A DNA stretch of 55,353 bases from Streptomyces melanogenes. GTDB taxonomy: Bacteria; Actinomycetota; Actinomycetes; Streptomycetales; Streptomycetaceae. The notes beneath the pieces are model-generated. The model had not been told where the DNA came from and searched no databases. It saw nothing but the letters and a program-made list of their open reading frames with translations. Positions within the stretch are counted from its first letter, which is position 1. The number at the start of each line of letters is the position of its first letter. The stretch lies in the NCBI RefSeq assembly GCF_014649795.1, contig NZ_BMTS01000034.1:1-55353 (forward strand). Reading direction: 5' to 3'. Positions 31,717 to 40,050 of the stretch are shown here, one piece after another. The translations under genes and the position numbers were made by a program.

Positions 31717-34004
31717 CGAGGAGTAGCACGCGGCGAGTGGTCCGCTCCGATGGCAGGTCCGGACCACTCGCCAGTGCCCGGCGGTATGTCGTCGGTGCCG
31801 ACCGGGCCGCGGGGAAGCATCCGGTCCAGCCACTTCGGCAGCCACCAGTTGGCCCGGCCGAGGAGCGTCATGGTCGCCGGTACCAGCACCATGCGTACGA
31901 CCGTGGCGTCGATGAAGATCGCGGTGGCCAGGCCGAGCCCGAACATTTTGGCGGAGGGGTCCTCGGCGACGGCGAAGGACAGGAAGACCGCCACCATGAT
32001 GAGGGCGGCCGAGGTGATGATCCGGGCGGTGCCCGAGACGCCCTCGACGATCGCCGTGCCGTTGTCGCCGGTGCGCAGGTACTCCTCGCGTACGCGGGAG
32101 AGGAGGAACACCTCGTAGTCCATCGACAGGCCGAACAGGATGGCGAAGAGGAACATCGGGATGAACGACACGATCGGAACCGTCGCTTCCAGCCCGATGA
32201 GTGCGCCTCCCCAGCCCCACTGGAAGACCGCGACCATGATGCCGTAGGCCGCGCCGATGCTCAGCAGGTTCAGCAGTACCGCCTTGAGCGGTACGAGTAT
32301 CGAGCGGAAGACCAGCATCAGCAGCAGGAACGACATCGCCAGCACGGCGGCGACGAACACCGGCAGGCGTTGGCTGGTGCGTCGGCCCACATCGGACAGG
32401 CTCGCGGCGGCGCCGCCGACGTGGGCCCTGGCCGGGCCGTGCCCGATCGCGGTCGGCAGCACGTCGGTGCGCAGCCGGGCGATGGTGTCGGCCGTGGCCT
32501 TGTCCTGAGGGCTGGTGGTCGGGAACACCACGAGGGTCGCGATGCCGGTGGCCCGGTCGATGTGCGTCGGCGCGACGGATGCGATGCCCGGATCCGCCGA
32601 GACCGCCCCGACGAGTCGGTCCAGCACTCCCGGATCACCGGCGGGGTCCGCGGCGATGACGAGGGGACCGTTGGTGCCCGGGCCGAACCCCTCGGCGACG
32701 AGGTCGTAGGCCCGGCGCTCGGTACGGCTGTGGGGCAGTGAGCCGTCGTCGGGCAGGCCGACGCGCAGGCCGAGCACGGGCAGCGTCGCCGTCAGCAGCA
32801 GCCCCGCCGCGCCGACCGCGTACAGCACCGGGTGCCGGCTGACGTGCCCGATCCAGCGACGCCACCCGGCGGCGGGAGCGGCGCCCGCCACCGTGTCCCG
32901 CCGCCGTGCGAGTCGGCCCAGCGTCCCGGTCCGCAGAGCCCGGCCGATCCGGCCGGCCCTGGCCAGGCGTGGGCCGGCGGCGCCGAGAAAGGCCGGCAGC
33001 AGCGTCACCGACGCGACCACCATGGTCAGAACGACGATCGAGACGGCGAGCCCGCCCACCGTCATGAACGGCACGTTCGCGACCGCCAGGCCGAGGATCG
33101 ACACGACGACGGTTCCGCCGGCGAAGACCACCGGCCGCCCCGCCGTGGCCACCGCTCGTCCAGCCGCCTCGTGCGGATCGAGCCCGCGCGCAAGGTACTC
33201 CCGGTGCCTGGCGAGCACGAACAGCGCGTAGTCGATGCCCACTCCGAGCCCGACCATGCTGCCCAGGACCGGTGCGAAGGTGGGGACGTCCGTCACCCCC
33301 GCCAGTACCGTCATCGTGGCAACTCCGACGGTCAGCCCGAAGACAGCCATGCCGATCGGCAGCGCGGCGGCGACGAGCGAACCGAACGCCAGGAACAGGA
33401 TCGCGGCCGCGGCGAGGATGCCGATCAGCTCGCTAGCGCCGCCGTCGGGGTCGGAGAAGGCGTAGAAGAGGCTCCCGCCCATCTCGATGCGCAGGGGCAG
33501 TTCGGCGCGCAGCCGGTCGCCGAGATCGACGAGGGCGTCGAGGTCTTCGGCCGACAGCCGGCTCTGGTCGGGATACTGCACCCGGACGACCGCGATCCGC
33601 CCGTCGGCCGAGACGAGCCCGCCGCGTACGGCGGTGTCCCCGCCTGCGTCGAGTGCCCCCGCCGGGTCGCTCGTGCCGAGCACATGCGGCAGCCGCTTCA
33701 CCTCGGTCTGCAGCCGCGTGAGAGCGGTGCGCGCACTGTCGTGGTCGAAGAACGTCGCAGCGCCGTCGTGGGGGGTGACGACCACTTGGGCGGTCATCCC
33801 CTCCTGGCCGGTGCCAGCCCGCTCGATCAGTTCCGCGGCCCGTTGGGAGTCCAGCCCCGGAGCGGTCATCGAGTCCGCGGTCCGCCCGCCGAAGGCGATC
33901 GCGGCGAGGACGGCGAGCGTGGCGGCGACCAGCCATGCCGCGATCACCCGCCAGGGATGGCGGGCGGCGCCTGTGCCCAGGCGCAACAGGGCTTTCGAGA
34001 GCAT
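31713..34004 (-). CDS. MMPL/RND-type membrane transporter
   Basis: A 763-aa RND-superfamily MMPL protein with the two-fold layout: TM1 near 20-40, a large extracytoplasmic loop, five further helices (SELIGILAAAAILFLAF, FAPVLGSMVGLGVGIDYALFVLAR), then a repeat of the pattern (VPIVSFIPMFLFAILFGLSMDYEVFLLSRVREEY). The GxGIDYA and GLSMDYE motifs hold the Asp residues of the proton relay. Probably exports a lipid or hydrophobic compound. ATG at 34004 follows GGAGG. It diverges from a two-component system that is a plausible regulator. Confidence 0.92.
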   Translation of the reverse strand: MLSKALLRLGTGAARHPWRVIAAWLVAATLAVLAAIAFGGRTADSMTAPGLDSQRAAELIERAGTGQEGMTAQVVVTPHDGAATFFDHDSARTALTRLQTEVKRLPHVLGTSDPAGALDAGGDTAVRGGLVSADGRIAVVRVQYPDQSRLSAEDLDALVDLGDRLRAELPLRIEMGGSLFYAFSDPDGGASELIGILAAAAILFLAFGSLVAAALPIGMAVFGLTVGVATMTVLAGVTDVPTFAPVLGSMVGLGVGIDYALFVLARHREYLARGLDPHEAAGRAVATAGRPVVFAGGTVVVSILGLAVANVPFMTVGGLAVSIVVLTMVVASVTLLPAFLGAAGPRLARAGRIGRALRTGTLGRLARRRDTVAGAAPAAGWRRWIGHVSRHPVLYAVGAAGLLLTATLPVLGLRVGLPDDGSLPHSRTERRAYDLVAEGFGPGTNGPLVIAADPAGDPGVLDRLVGAVSADPGIASVAPTHIDRATGIATLVVFPTTSPQDKATADTIARLRTDVLPTAIGHGPARAHVGGAAASLSDVGRRTSQRLPVFVAAVLAMSFLLLMLVFRSILVPLKAVLLNLLSIGAAYGIMVAVFQWGWGGALIGLEATVPIVSFIPMFLFAILFGLSMDYEVFLLSRVREEYLRTGDNGTAIVEGVSGTARIITSAALIMVAVFLSFAVAEDPSAKMFGLGLATAIFIDATVVRMVLVPATMTLLGRANWWLPKWLDRMLPRGPVGTDDIPPGTGEWSGPAIGADHSPRATPR

Positions 34005-34166
34005 CGGGTCCTCCAACCACCTCGTCGGCCGTCCTTGTACGGCCGCCGATGCCGAGGCTCGTCGCCACGGCGCTCCGCGGCATCGGCCCGCGGGCCGCGG
34101 ATCCGTCGGCCCCGGGGCGGAGTGACGACCCGTCCTTTCGGCCGATGCGCGGCACGCCGCGGCCCC

Positions 34167-34172
34167 TAGGCT
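34167..34172 (+). promoter_or_regulatory. -10 box of leaderless histidine kinase transcript
   Basis: TAGGCT ends 7 nt before the GTG start at 34180, and no ribosome binding site lies between, as in leaderless actinobacterial mRNAs. Confidence 0.5.
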
Positions 34173-34179
34173 GAGAACC

Positions 34180-35352
34180 GTGCTCCGAGACGACCTGCGA
34201 ACCCTGTGGACCGAACCCCGGCCGCCCGACGCGCCCGCCCGGGTGCGGCGGGACTGGGCGCTGCTCGCCGTGGGCCTGGGCGGTGTGGTGCTGGAGGCCA
34301 GCCTGCGCGAGAACGTCGTGTGGCGGCCGGTGGCGGTGGTGTTCGCCGTATGGCTGTGCCTGCTGCTCTTGTGGCGCCGGACCCGCCCACTGGCGATGGT
34401 CCAGCTGGCGTTCGGCTCGGTGATTCTGCTTCAAGTGGCCTCGCTCGTCGCCGCACCGCGCGAGCCGGTCGGCCTGGACACCAGCGCGGTCGTGCTCGTG
34501 CTGGTGTACGCGCTGCCCCGGTGGGGATCGGGACGCGAGATCGTGCTGGGCGGCGCGGTGATCCTCGCGGCCGGCGCGCTGTGTTCCGTCACGGCCGAGA
34601 CCCCGGTCGTCGAAGGGGTCGTGGGCTTCGTCTTCCTGCTGCTGCCCGGCGTGGTCGGGGCTGCCGTGCGGTTCCGGGTGACCGCTCGCGAGCGGCAGTT
34701 GGACCAAGTGCGCTCCCGCGAGCGCGAGCAGCTCGCCCGGGAACTGCACGACACGGTGGCCCACCACGTGTCGGCCATGGTGATCATCGCCCAGGCGGGC
34801 CGGGTGCTCGCGGGCACCGACCCGTCCGCCGCCGTAGAGGCGCTGGAGGGGGTCGAGGAGGAGGGGGCGCGCACGCTGGAGGAAATGCGCGCCATGGTCG
34901 CCACGCTGCGGGACCGCGGGGTCGGCGCCGAGCTGGCGCCCCCTGCCGGCGTCGCGGATCTGGAGCGCCTGGTGCGCACCCCCGGCGGTCGCATCAAGGT
35001 CGACCTGGGGCTCGACGGCGAACTGGACACGCTGCCCCCGGCCGTGGACGCCGCCGTCTACCGGATCGTGCAGGAGTCGGTGACCAACGCGCTGCGCCAC
35101 GCGGTCGACGCGACCGAGGTCGTCGTCCGGGTCGCCGCGGAACGACACATGGTACGGGTGAGCGTGCACGACAACGGCCGGCGCACCGGCCGGGGTCGCG
35201 ACGGATACGGACTTACCGGACTGCGCGAGCGCGCGACGCTGATCGGCGGCACACTACGAGCCGGCCCTGGCACCGACCGGGGCTGGCATGTCGACGCCGA
35301 ACTGCCGAGAGCGAGGAGCGAGAGCGGTGTCCATACGCGTCCTCGTCGCTGA
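34180..35352 (+). CDS. two-component sensor histidine kinase (NarX/DesK type)
   Basis: A 390-aa kinase with four to six predicted membrane helices in the first 160 residues. The HisKA_3 H-box follows: REQLARELHDTVAHHVSAM (phospho-His in ELHDTVAHH, about residue 190). The HATPase_c domain has the N-box VYRIVQESVTNALRHA and G-box GRGRDGYGLTGLRER. It overlaps the response regulator by 26 bases, so they form one unit. It probably senses a membrane or envelope cue, and the divergent MMPL exporter is a likely target. Confidence 0.93.
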   Translation: MLRDDLRTLWTEPRPPDAPARVRRDWALLAVGLGGVVLEASLRENVVWRPVAVVFAVWLCLLLLWRRTRPLAMVQLAFGSVILLQVASLVAAPREPVGLDTSAVVLVLVYALPRWGSGREIVLGGAVILAAGALCSVTAETPVVEGVVGFVFLLLPGVVGAAVRFRVTARERQLDQVRSREREQLARELHDTVAHHVSAMVIIAQAGRVLAGTDPSAAVEALEGVEEEGARTLEEMRAMVATLRDRGVGAELAPPAGVADLERLVRTPGGRIKVDLGLDGELDTLPPAVDAAVYRIVQESVTNALRHAVDATEVVVRVAAERHMVRVSVHDNGRRTGRGRDGYGLTGLRERATLIGGTLRAGPGTDRGWHVDAELPRARSESGVHTRPRR

Positions 35353-35989
35353 CGACCAGACGATCATCCGCACCGGGCTGCGCATCATGCTGAACGCCCA
35401 GCCCGGCATCGAGGTGGTCGGCGAGGCCGCCGACGGGCGGGAGGCGGTACGTCTGGCCCGCGAACTGCGCCCCGACGTCTGCCTGTTCGACATCCGCATG
35501 CCCGTACTCGACGGGCTCGAGGCCACCCGGCTGGTCGCCGGCCCGGGCGTCGCCGACCCGCTGGCCGTGGTCGTCATCACCACGTTCGACCTCGACGAGT
35601 ACGTCTACGGCGCGCTGCGTGCCGGCGCCCGCGGATTCCTCCTCAAGGACACGGGACCGGACCTACTGGCGCAGGCCGTACGGTCGGCTTCCGACGGCGA
35701 GGCGCTCATTGCCCCCAGCGTCACCGTCCGTCTGCTCCAGGCATTCGCGGACCTGCCCGCCGGCCGGCCCGCGGCCCAGCCGGTCTCCCCCGTCACCGCC
35801 CGCGAGGAGCAGGTGCTCCTCGCCGTCGCCCGCGGGCTGACCAACACCGAGATCGCCGATGCACTGCACATCAGCCTCAGCACGGTGAAGACGCACCTGG
35901 CCAGCCTGATGGCCAAACTCGGCGCCCGCAACCGGGTCGAGATCGCGATGTGGGCCTACGAAACGCGCCGCATCCTCCCCGGAACCTGA
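35327..35989 (+). CDS. NarL/FixJ family response regulator
   Basis: A 220-aa response regulator. The receiver has VLVADDQTIIRTGL, phospho-acceptor Asp in CLFDIRMPVLDG, and the Lys of GFLLKDTGP. The C-terminal LuxR HTH is TAREEQVLLAVARGLTNTEIADALHISLSTVKTHL. GTG at 35327 (VSIRVLVADD) follows GAGGAGCG and lies inside the kinase gene end, giving translational coupling. Confidence 0.93.
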   Translation: MSIRVLVADDQTIIRTGLRIMLNAQPGIEVVGEAADGREAVRLARELRPDVCLFDIRMPVLDGLEATRLVAGPGVADPLAVVVITTFDLDEYVYGALRAGARGFLLKDTGPDLLAQAVRSASDGEALIAPSVTVRLLQAFADLPAGRPAAQPVSPVTAREEQVLLAVARGLTNTEIADALHISLSTVKTHLASLMAKLGARNRVEIAMWAYETRRILPGT

Positions 35990-36117
35990 CCCGGGTACCG
36001 GGCCATGTCCCATGAGTCCCCACCCGGACATCAGTGCACCGGTCGGCCCACGTCGGCGCCACGTGCCTCACCCGCCCCAGAGCGTGACGTACCTGGAGGC
36101 CGGAACTGGGACGGTGA

Positions 36118-36216
36118 GACACCCGCTACGACAAGACTCCCGACAGCTACCTCGCCAGTCTCCACCTGCACGCCTCGACGATCTGGATCAAAGACCTCAC
36201 CAGGACCACCCGATGA
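36118..36216 (+). pseudogene. IS5-family transposase C-terminal remnant
   Basis: An open stretch encoding DTRYDKTPDSYLASLHLHA and IWIKDLTRTTR followed by a stop. This is the conserved C-terminus of IS5-family transposases (RYDKxxxSYLAxLxLA). A stop codon immediately upstream shows that only the last 32 codons survive. Confidence 0.7.
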
Positions 36217-36428
36217 TCACGACTCGATACGCGCCCTAGGACCCTCTCGACCGGCAGGAATCCCAGCCCACGACCGACTCCCCCCTCCCCTCCCGCACGA
36301 TGGCTGCTCGACGTCATTCCTGATGGTGCGCGCTCTCACGTGGGCTAACCGGGACATACGGCAGCGGCCGCTCGGGGATGCAGAGGTGACGGCTGCGCAG
36401 GCAGCACGCTGACAGAGAGGGGTCTACG

Positions 36429-36605
36429 GTGCCCAAGCAGATCGAGGACATGACCGAAGAAGAGAGTGACGAGGTATGCAACAACACGATTCTCGTCAAT
36501 GGCGCTAGCTATGAGCTTGAGGTAGCCCCCCATGAGTACGACGCCGTACTCGAGGCGGTCGGTCCCTGGCTCAAGAAGGCACGAAAGATCGACAAGGCCA
36601 AGTAG
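36429..36605 (+). CDS. 58-aa Lsr2-like N-terminal (dimerisation) domain protein
   Basis: GTG at 36429, preceded by GAGAGGGG, opens a 58-codon frame ending at TAG 36603. After an acidic N-terminus (IEDMTEEESDEVCNN), residues 20-52 read ILVNGASYELEVAPH...VLEAVGPWLKKARK. This follows the Lsr2 N-terminal pattern (VxFxLDGxxYEIDLs...LRxxLaPyvxaAR) that mediates dimerisation and oligomerisation. The C-terminal AT-hook-like DNA-binding domain (RGR core) of Lsr2 is absent. Codon use is less GC-biased than neighbours (GAA, GTA, ATT, AAT), and transposase scraps lie on both sides, suggesting horizontal origin. It could modulate a full-length Lsr2; that is inference. Confidence 0.65.
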   Translation: MPKQIEDMTEEESDEVCNNTILVNGASYELEVAPHEYDAVLEAVGPWLKKARKIDKAK

Positions 36606-36673
36606 GCGAAGCCTCCAGCTTCTGCGACAGCAGACACTGATCCCAGAGGTGCCTTTCTGAGGGCAGCTTTCAC

Positions 36674-36793
36674 CTGAGTGTGCTACTTGGCCAGTCTGGC
36701 CAAGTAGCACACTCAGTCACACGTGTTGTGACTGAGCGTTTCAGTTGGCCCCTGAGCGTTGCACTTGGCCCGGCTGAGCGTGACAGTTGGCCC
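36674..36793. repeat. five-copy 20-bp repeat array (IS-end-like)
   Basis: Units related to CTGAGCGTTGCACTTGGCCC occur at 36674-36693 (+), 36697-36716 (-), 36732-36751 (+), 36752-36771 (+) and 36774-36793 (+). The first two form a perfect 20-bp inverted repeat with a 3-nt centre. Overlapping it, 36712-36721 pairs with 36727-36736. Multiple short repeats at the termini are a trait of IS21-type elements, so this may be an IS terminus whose body was lost. Confidence 0.7.
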
Positions 36794-36930
36794 GGGCCAT
36801 TCGCGGGTGGCGCTCCGCCGATCTGATCGGCTGCAGCGTCATGGGTTTTCTCGATACTCCACAGCGCGGCCGATGAGTTTATGGCTCCCGGCCAGTCCAA
36901 GCTCGTGACATCCCAGGAAAGGACACCGCC

Positions 36931-37536
36931 ATGTCGGAGCTTCTCGTCGACTTCATCACCTCCCTCGACGGCCACGCCTCGGGAGAGGGATGGCCCGGGT
37001 TCTGGGGTCTCGAGGGCCCGGAGTACCTCGCATGGCTCGGCGAACAGCCCGAGGCCACCTACCTGATGGGAGCGAACACCTACCGCCTGATGTCGGGCTT
37101 CGCCGCAGGCAAGGTCCCGGATGGCCAAGACGAGTTCATGCCAGAAGAAGAGGCGTCCGTCGACGAGCTCACGCAAGCGTCCAAAGTGGTGTTCTCCTCC
37201 TCACTCGAGGAGCCACTGACGTGGGCCAACTCCGCGCTCGTCCGCGACGACGCCGTCGAGACGGTCCGCGCCATGAAGTCGAGTGGCTCGGGGCTCCTCA
37301 CCACGATCGGCAGCCTCAGCCTGTGCCGGTCCCTGCTACGAGCCGGACTCGTCGACCGCTTCCGGGTCGTGATGTTCCCGGTGATCACCGGGGCCACGGG
37401 CGAAGAACGCATCTACGACGGCTATCCGGACGTTGCCCTCGAGATGATCGAGCACCGCACCTTCGACGGCCGCATCCAGCTGGTCGAGTACAAGCCCCGC
37501 GTGCTCGAGCACCCGCCGCTCGGCGTCCCTGCGTGA
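36931..37536 (+). CDS. dihydrofolate reductase family protein (RibD C-terminal-like)
   Basis: A 201-aa protein of the DHFR/RibD_C fold: LLVDFITSLDGHASGEGWPGFWG at the N-terminus, TYLMGANTYRLM (the LxGRxTYE-like position), KVVFSSSLEEPLTW, and LTTIGSLSLCRSLLRAGLVDRFRVVMFPVITG. It probably reduces a small molecule with NADPH; these proteins are common and rarely characterised. ATG at 36931 follows GGAAAGGA. Followed by a strong terminator. Confidence 0.88.
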   Translation: MSELLVDFITSLDGHASGEGWPGFWGLEGPEYLAWLGEQPEATYLMGANTYRLMSGFAAGKVPDGQDEFMPEEEASVDELTQASKVVFSSSLEEPLTWANSALVRDDAVETVRAMKSSGSGLLTTIGSLSLCRSLLRAGLVDRFRVVMFPVITGATGEERIYDGYPDVALEMIEHRTFDGRIQLVEYKPRVLEHPPLGVPA

Positions 37537-37541
37537 CGTCG

Positions 37542-37590
37542 CCCCGTCCGCCGGTCCGGACGGCCGCCAGGCCGGCGCCGGCGGACGGGG
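37542..37590. terminator. terminator of DHFR-family gene
   Basis: A 13-bp perfect inverted repeat, CCCCGTCCGCCGG (37542-37554) with CCGGCGGACGGGG (37578-37590), six bases after the stop codon. Confidence 0.75.
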
Positions 37591-37896
37591 AGCAAGACCT
37601 CAATAAGGGGGCGAACGGCCAACGTCAGGGCGCCTGGTCCACCTGGCCCCAAGCCGTCGAGACCTGCCGGCCGGACACGGTCCTCGGCCTGCCCGGCTGG
37701 CGAGCCGGAACGCGGACCGTCCGGCGACTGATCAGGTAACGGCCGCCTCCGCCCTTCTCATGCCAGGCCGCCCGGGCCTTCCCTTAAAACCGAGCCGTGA
37801 ACGTCAGCGCACGTCGGGTTGTCCCCGGCTCATGCCCCCGTCCCCAGTCCCGCCCCAACCACCGAGCCGACGGTTGTCCCGTCGTACGATCTTCGA
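37591..37896. other. intergenic, promoter only
   Basis: 306 bp with no supported gene. TACGAT at 37885-37890 is a -10-like hexamer ending 6 nt before the next ATG. Confidence 0.4.
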
Positions 37897-38583
37897 ATGG
37901 CCAAGCGCAAGGTGGAACGACGGGCCCGGAAGATCCTCGGCGAGGACCCGGTGGCCCTGGTGTGGTGCAGCATAAGGAAGGCGATCCCGACGCCGCCCAA
38001 GGACGTCCACCGGGCGGCGGGTAAGGGACGGCTCAAGAAGCGACACCACTGGCTGTTCTACGTGGGCGCCGTACTGGGGTTCTTCATCATCGTCCCGTGG
38101 TTCCTCCTCGACACGCTGGGCAAGAAGATCGACTGGCTCCTCAGCTCCAAGCCCGCACGCGGCCGGCAGGTCCGACGCACGACCGATGCCGACACTCGCG
38201 TACCGACGCCGCCGAGGACGCCGAGGACGCCCGACCGGGACCCGGCTGAGGAAGTCTTCGACGGAGACTGGAGCCTGGCCGCTGGCCAGCTACTGCTGCG
38301 CTGGTACTCGCAGTCCCCCAACCCACGACGCCTCGTCCTGCTGACTCAGGACCGAATCTGCGTGGCTGCCTCGCCCCGCCGCCGTCTGTCGCCCACCAAA
38401 GCCGACGACTTCCAGATCGTGACGGAGCTCGGCCGCCACGAGGCACGCATCGAAGCAGAGGCCGGTCAACCGCGTGGTTTCGCAACCTTCCGCATCCACT
38501 TCGCCGACAACTCATGGTTGGAGCTCGGCCAGCTCGCCACCCCCGAGGACGCAGACCGCTTCCTGAGCACGGCCAGCCGCTGA
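37897..38583 (+). CDS. single-pass membrane protein of unknown function
   Basis: A 228-aa protein with a basic N-terminus (MAKRKVERRARK), one strong transmembrane segment (WLFYVGAVLGFFIIVPWFLL, residues about 53-72), a low-complexity Thr/Pro/Arg linker and a C-terminal globular part (LVLLTQDRICVAASP...FRIHFADNSWLELGQL) with a strand pattern suggestive of a PH-like or GRAM-like domain. The latter is a guess. ATG at 37897 has no ribosome site but a -10-like TACGAT 6 nt upstream, so a leaderless mRNA is likely. Confidence 0.75.
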   Translation: MAKRKVERRARKILGEDPVALVWCSIRKAIPTPPKDVHRAAGKGRLKKRHHWLFYVGAVLGFFIIVPWFLLDTLGKKIDWLLSSKPARGRQVRRTTDADTRVPTPPRTPRTPDRDPAEEVFDGDWSLAAGQLLLRWYSQSPNPRRLVLLTQDRICVAASPRRRLSPTKADDFQIVTELGRHEARIEAEAGQPRGFATFRIHFADNSWLELGQLATPEDADRFLSTASR

Positions 38584-38649
38584 CACCGGGGTGTGACGAC
38601 AACCCTCTCAGTCCCGGGACCGGCCGCCGAAGAGGCACCCCAACGAGGA

Positions 38650-38975
38650 TGAAGACGTCGGTACGGGCGTTGAGGAGCAGCTCCGGCAGGTCGGCGCCGG
38701 TCGCCGCGTGGCGGGCCGCACGGATCCGCTCGGCCTGCTCCTGCCCGGTGAAGAGCGGGCCGCCGGCGGCGGTGGAGCCCTCCAGGTTGATGCCCACGGC
38801 ACCGGCACCTCGACCACGGCATGGACGGTGGCCACGACGTCTTGGGTGGTGGGACCGTAGCCGGCCTCCACATCCACGGTGACCAGCACATCGACCGCGG
38901 CCGTGACCCGGCGGGCTGCCTCGGCCACCTCCGCACGGCTGAGCTGACCGTTGGCCAGGCCCGGTGCCTAGGAGA
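38650..38975 (-). pseudogene. isocitrate lyase/PEP mutase family remnant
   Basis: GLANGQLSRAEVAEAARRV and VDVLVTVDVEAGYGPTTQDV (from about 38975 to 38800) continue, after a frame change near 38795, as VGINLEGSTAAGGPLFTG and NARTDVFILVG. VDVxAGYG, GINLEG and NARTD are signatures of the ICL/PEPM barrel. N- and C-terminal parts are missing and the two halves are in different frames, so the gene is dead. Confidence 0.65.
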
Positions 38976-39098
38976 ATCTCAGCCTCTACAAGTTGCCGGG
39001 CACGACCGCCCCTCTTTCGGGCCGCCTCACGATTGATCTTGGGGCGTGCTGGCCCAGTGATTCGACGGGCTGGTGGTCAGTATGCGTAGGTCGGCCCG

Positions 39099-39758
39099 TT
39101 ACTCGTACCGGTACTTCAGCGAATCCGCCTCCGCCTGCTCGATGTCAGCGATCGTCAGCTCTGGCATCCGCAGCTGGGCCAGTGTCACCTCGGCCGAGGT
39201 CGGCTGGGCATCCGCCGACAGCCATTGCTCCGGCTTCCAGGCCCCGCTGCGCAGGAGCGACTTGGGGCAGTGCGGGTAGACCTCCTCGATCTCCAGTACC
39301 AGCGCACTGGCCGGAGGTTTGCCCACGGCGGTCAGCTGCGACAGCAGCTCCGGGCGAGTGGAGACGCAGGCCCGGCCGTTCACCCTGAGCGTCGTGGTGC
39401 GCCCCGGGATGACGAACAGCAGCCCGGCCCGTCCGGTGGCGATGACGTTCTGCAGGGTGTCCAGACGCTTGTTGCCGGTCGCGTCCGGTATCGCCACCGT
39501 CCTTGCGTCAAGGACGGCAACGAACCCGGCAGGGCCTCCGCGCGGGGAAACGTCACAGTTACCCTCGGCGTCCGCGCTGGCGACCAGAACCAGCGATGAG
39601 CACCCGATCAACCGCCGGGTCTGCTCGGTGAGCTCGGTCATCTGCTTGCGTATGGCCGCGTCCTTGGGCAGTTCGTAGACCCGGCGCAACGCGTCCTGAT
39701 CGGGCACGGCGTCGAGACGGAGCAAGTCGAAGGCACTGGTGGCAGGGGATGTCGTCAT
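39099..39758 (-). CDS. pyridoxamine 5'-phosphate oxidase (PPOX) family flavoprotein
   Basis: A 219-aa FMN-binding split-barrel protein of the MSMEG_1061-like group: LVASADAEGNCDVSPRGGPAGFV, AIPDATGNKRLDTLQNVIATGRAGLLFVIPG (FMN phosphate contacts) and TTLRVNGRACVS. The C-terminal AEVTLAQLRMPELTIADIEQ is typical of the longer subfamily. It probably carries FMN or F420 and reduces an unknown substrate. ATG at 39758 lies 7 nt after TAGGGT (39766-39771, minus strand), suggesting a leaderless transcript. Confidence 0.88.
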   Translation of the reverse strand: MTTSPATSAFDLLRLDAVPDQDALRRVYELPKDAAIRKQMTELTEQTRRLIGCSSLVLVASADAEGNCDVSPRGGPAGFVAVLDARTVAIPDATGNKRLDTLQNVIATGRAGLLFVIPGRTTTLRVNGRACVSTRPELLSQLTAVGKPPASALVLEIEEVYPHCPKSLLRSGAWKPEQWLSADAQPTSAEVTLAQLRMPELTIADIEQAEADSLKYRYE

Positions 39759-39768
39759 GTCACCGACC

Positions 39769-40050
39769 CTAAAGGGCCGACCTGCGACTGATCTCGGTCG
39801 GTGAGTGCGGGGCCATCATGGCGACGCGGCTGCCGAAGTCGTCGACGCCGAGGCAGAGCACGCAGAACGCGCCGGGCGTCCGGTCCTTCAGGAGCGGCAG
39901 CCCGTCGCGCAGGTGGGCGTCGCGGTAGGCCATCGGCCCGCTGTCCTCGCCGAAGAGCCGCGAGTAGTTCTCATCGTCCAGACCGCTGCCCGCCCGCTCG
40001 TTGAAGCCAGGCTTCCCAGAGAAGTCCAAGCAGGCTTGGACGCGCCTCAC
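39769..40050 (-). CDS. hypothetical protein, 93 aa, possibly a fragment
   Basis: GTG at 40050 overlaps the TfoX-like gene stop (GTGTGA context), and the frame runs 93 codons (KPGFNERAGSGLDDENYSRLFGED, GAFCVLCLGVDDFGSR). Composition is protein-like but I recognise no domain. The N-terminal 15 residues look fortuitous, so the piece may be the tail of a longer lost gene. Confidence 0.4.
   Translation of the reverse strand: MRRVQACLDFSGKPGFNERAGSGLDDENYSRLFGEDSGPMAYRDAHLRDGLPLLKDRTPGAFCVLCLGVDDFGSRVAMMAPHSPTEISRRSAL

Noticed and set aside
36674..36793. Repeat array considered as a CRISPR
   Set aside because: Units are adjacent or 2-16 bp apart with no regular unique spacers, one is inverted, and no cas gene is near.
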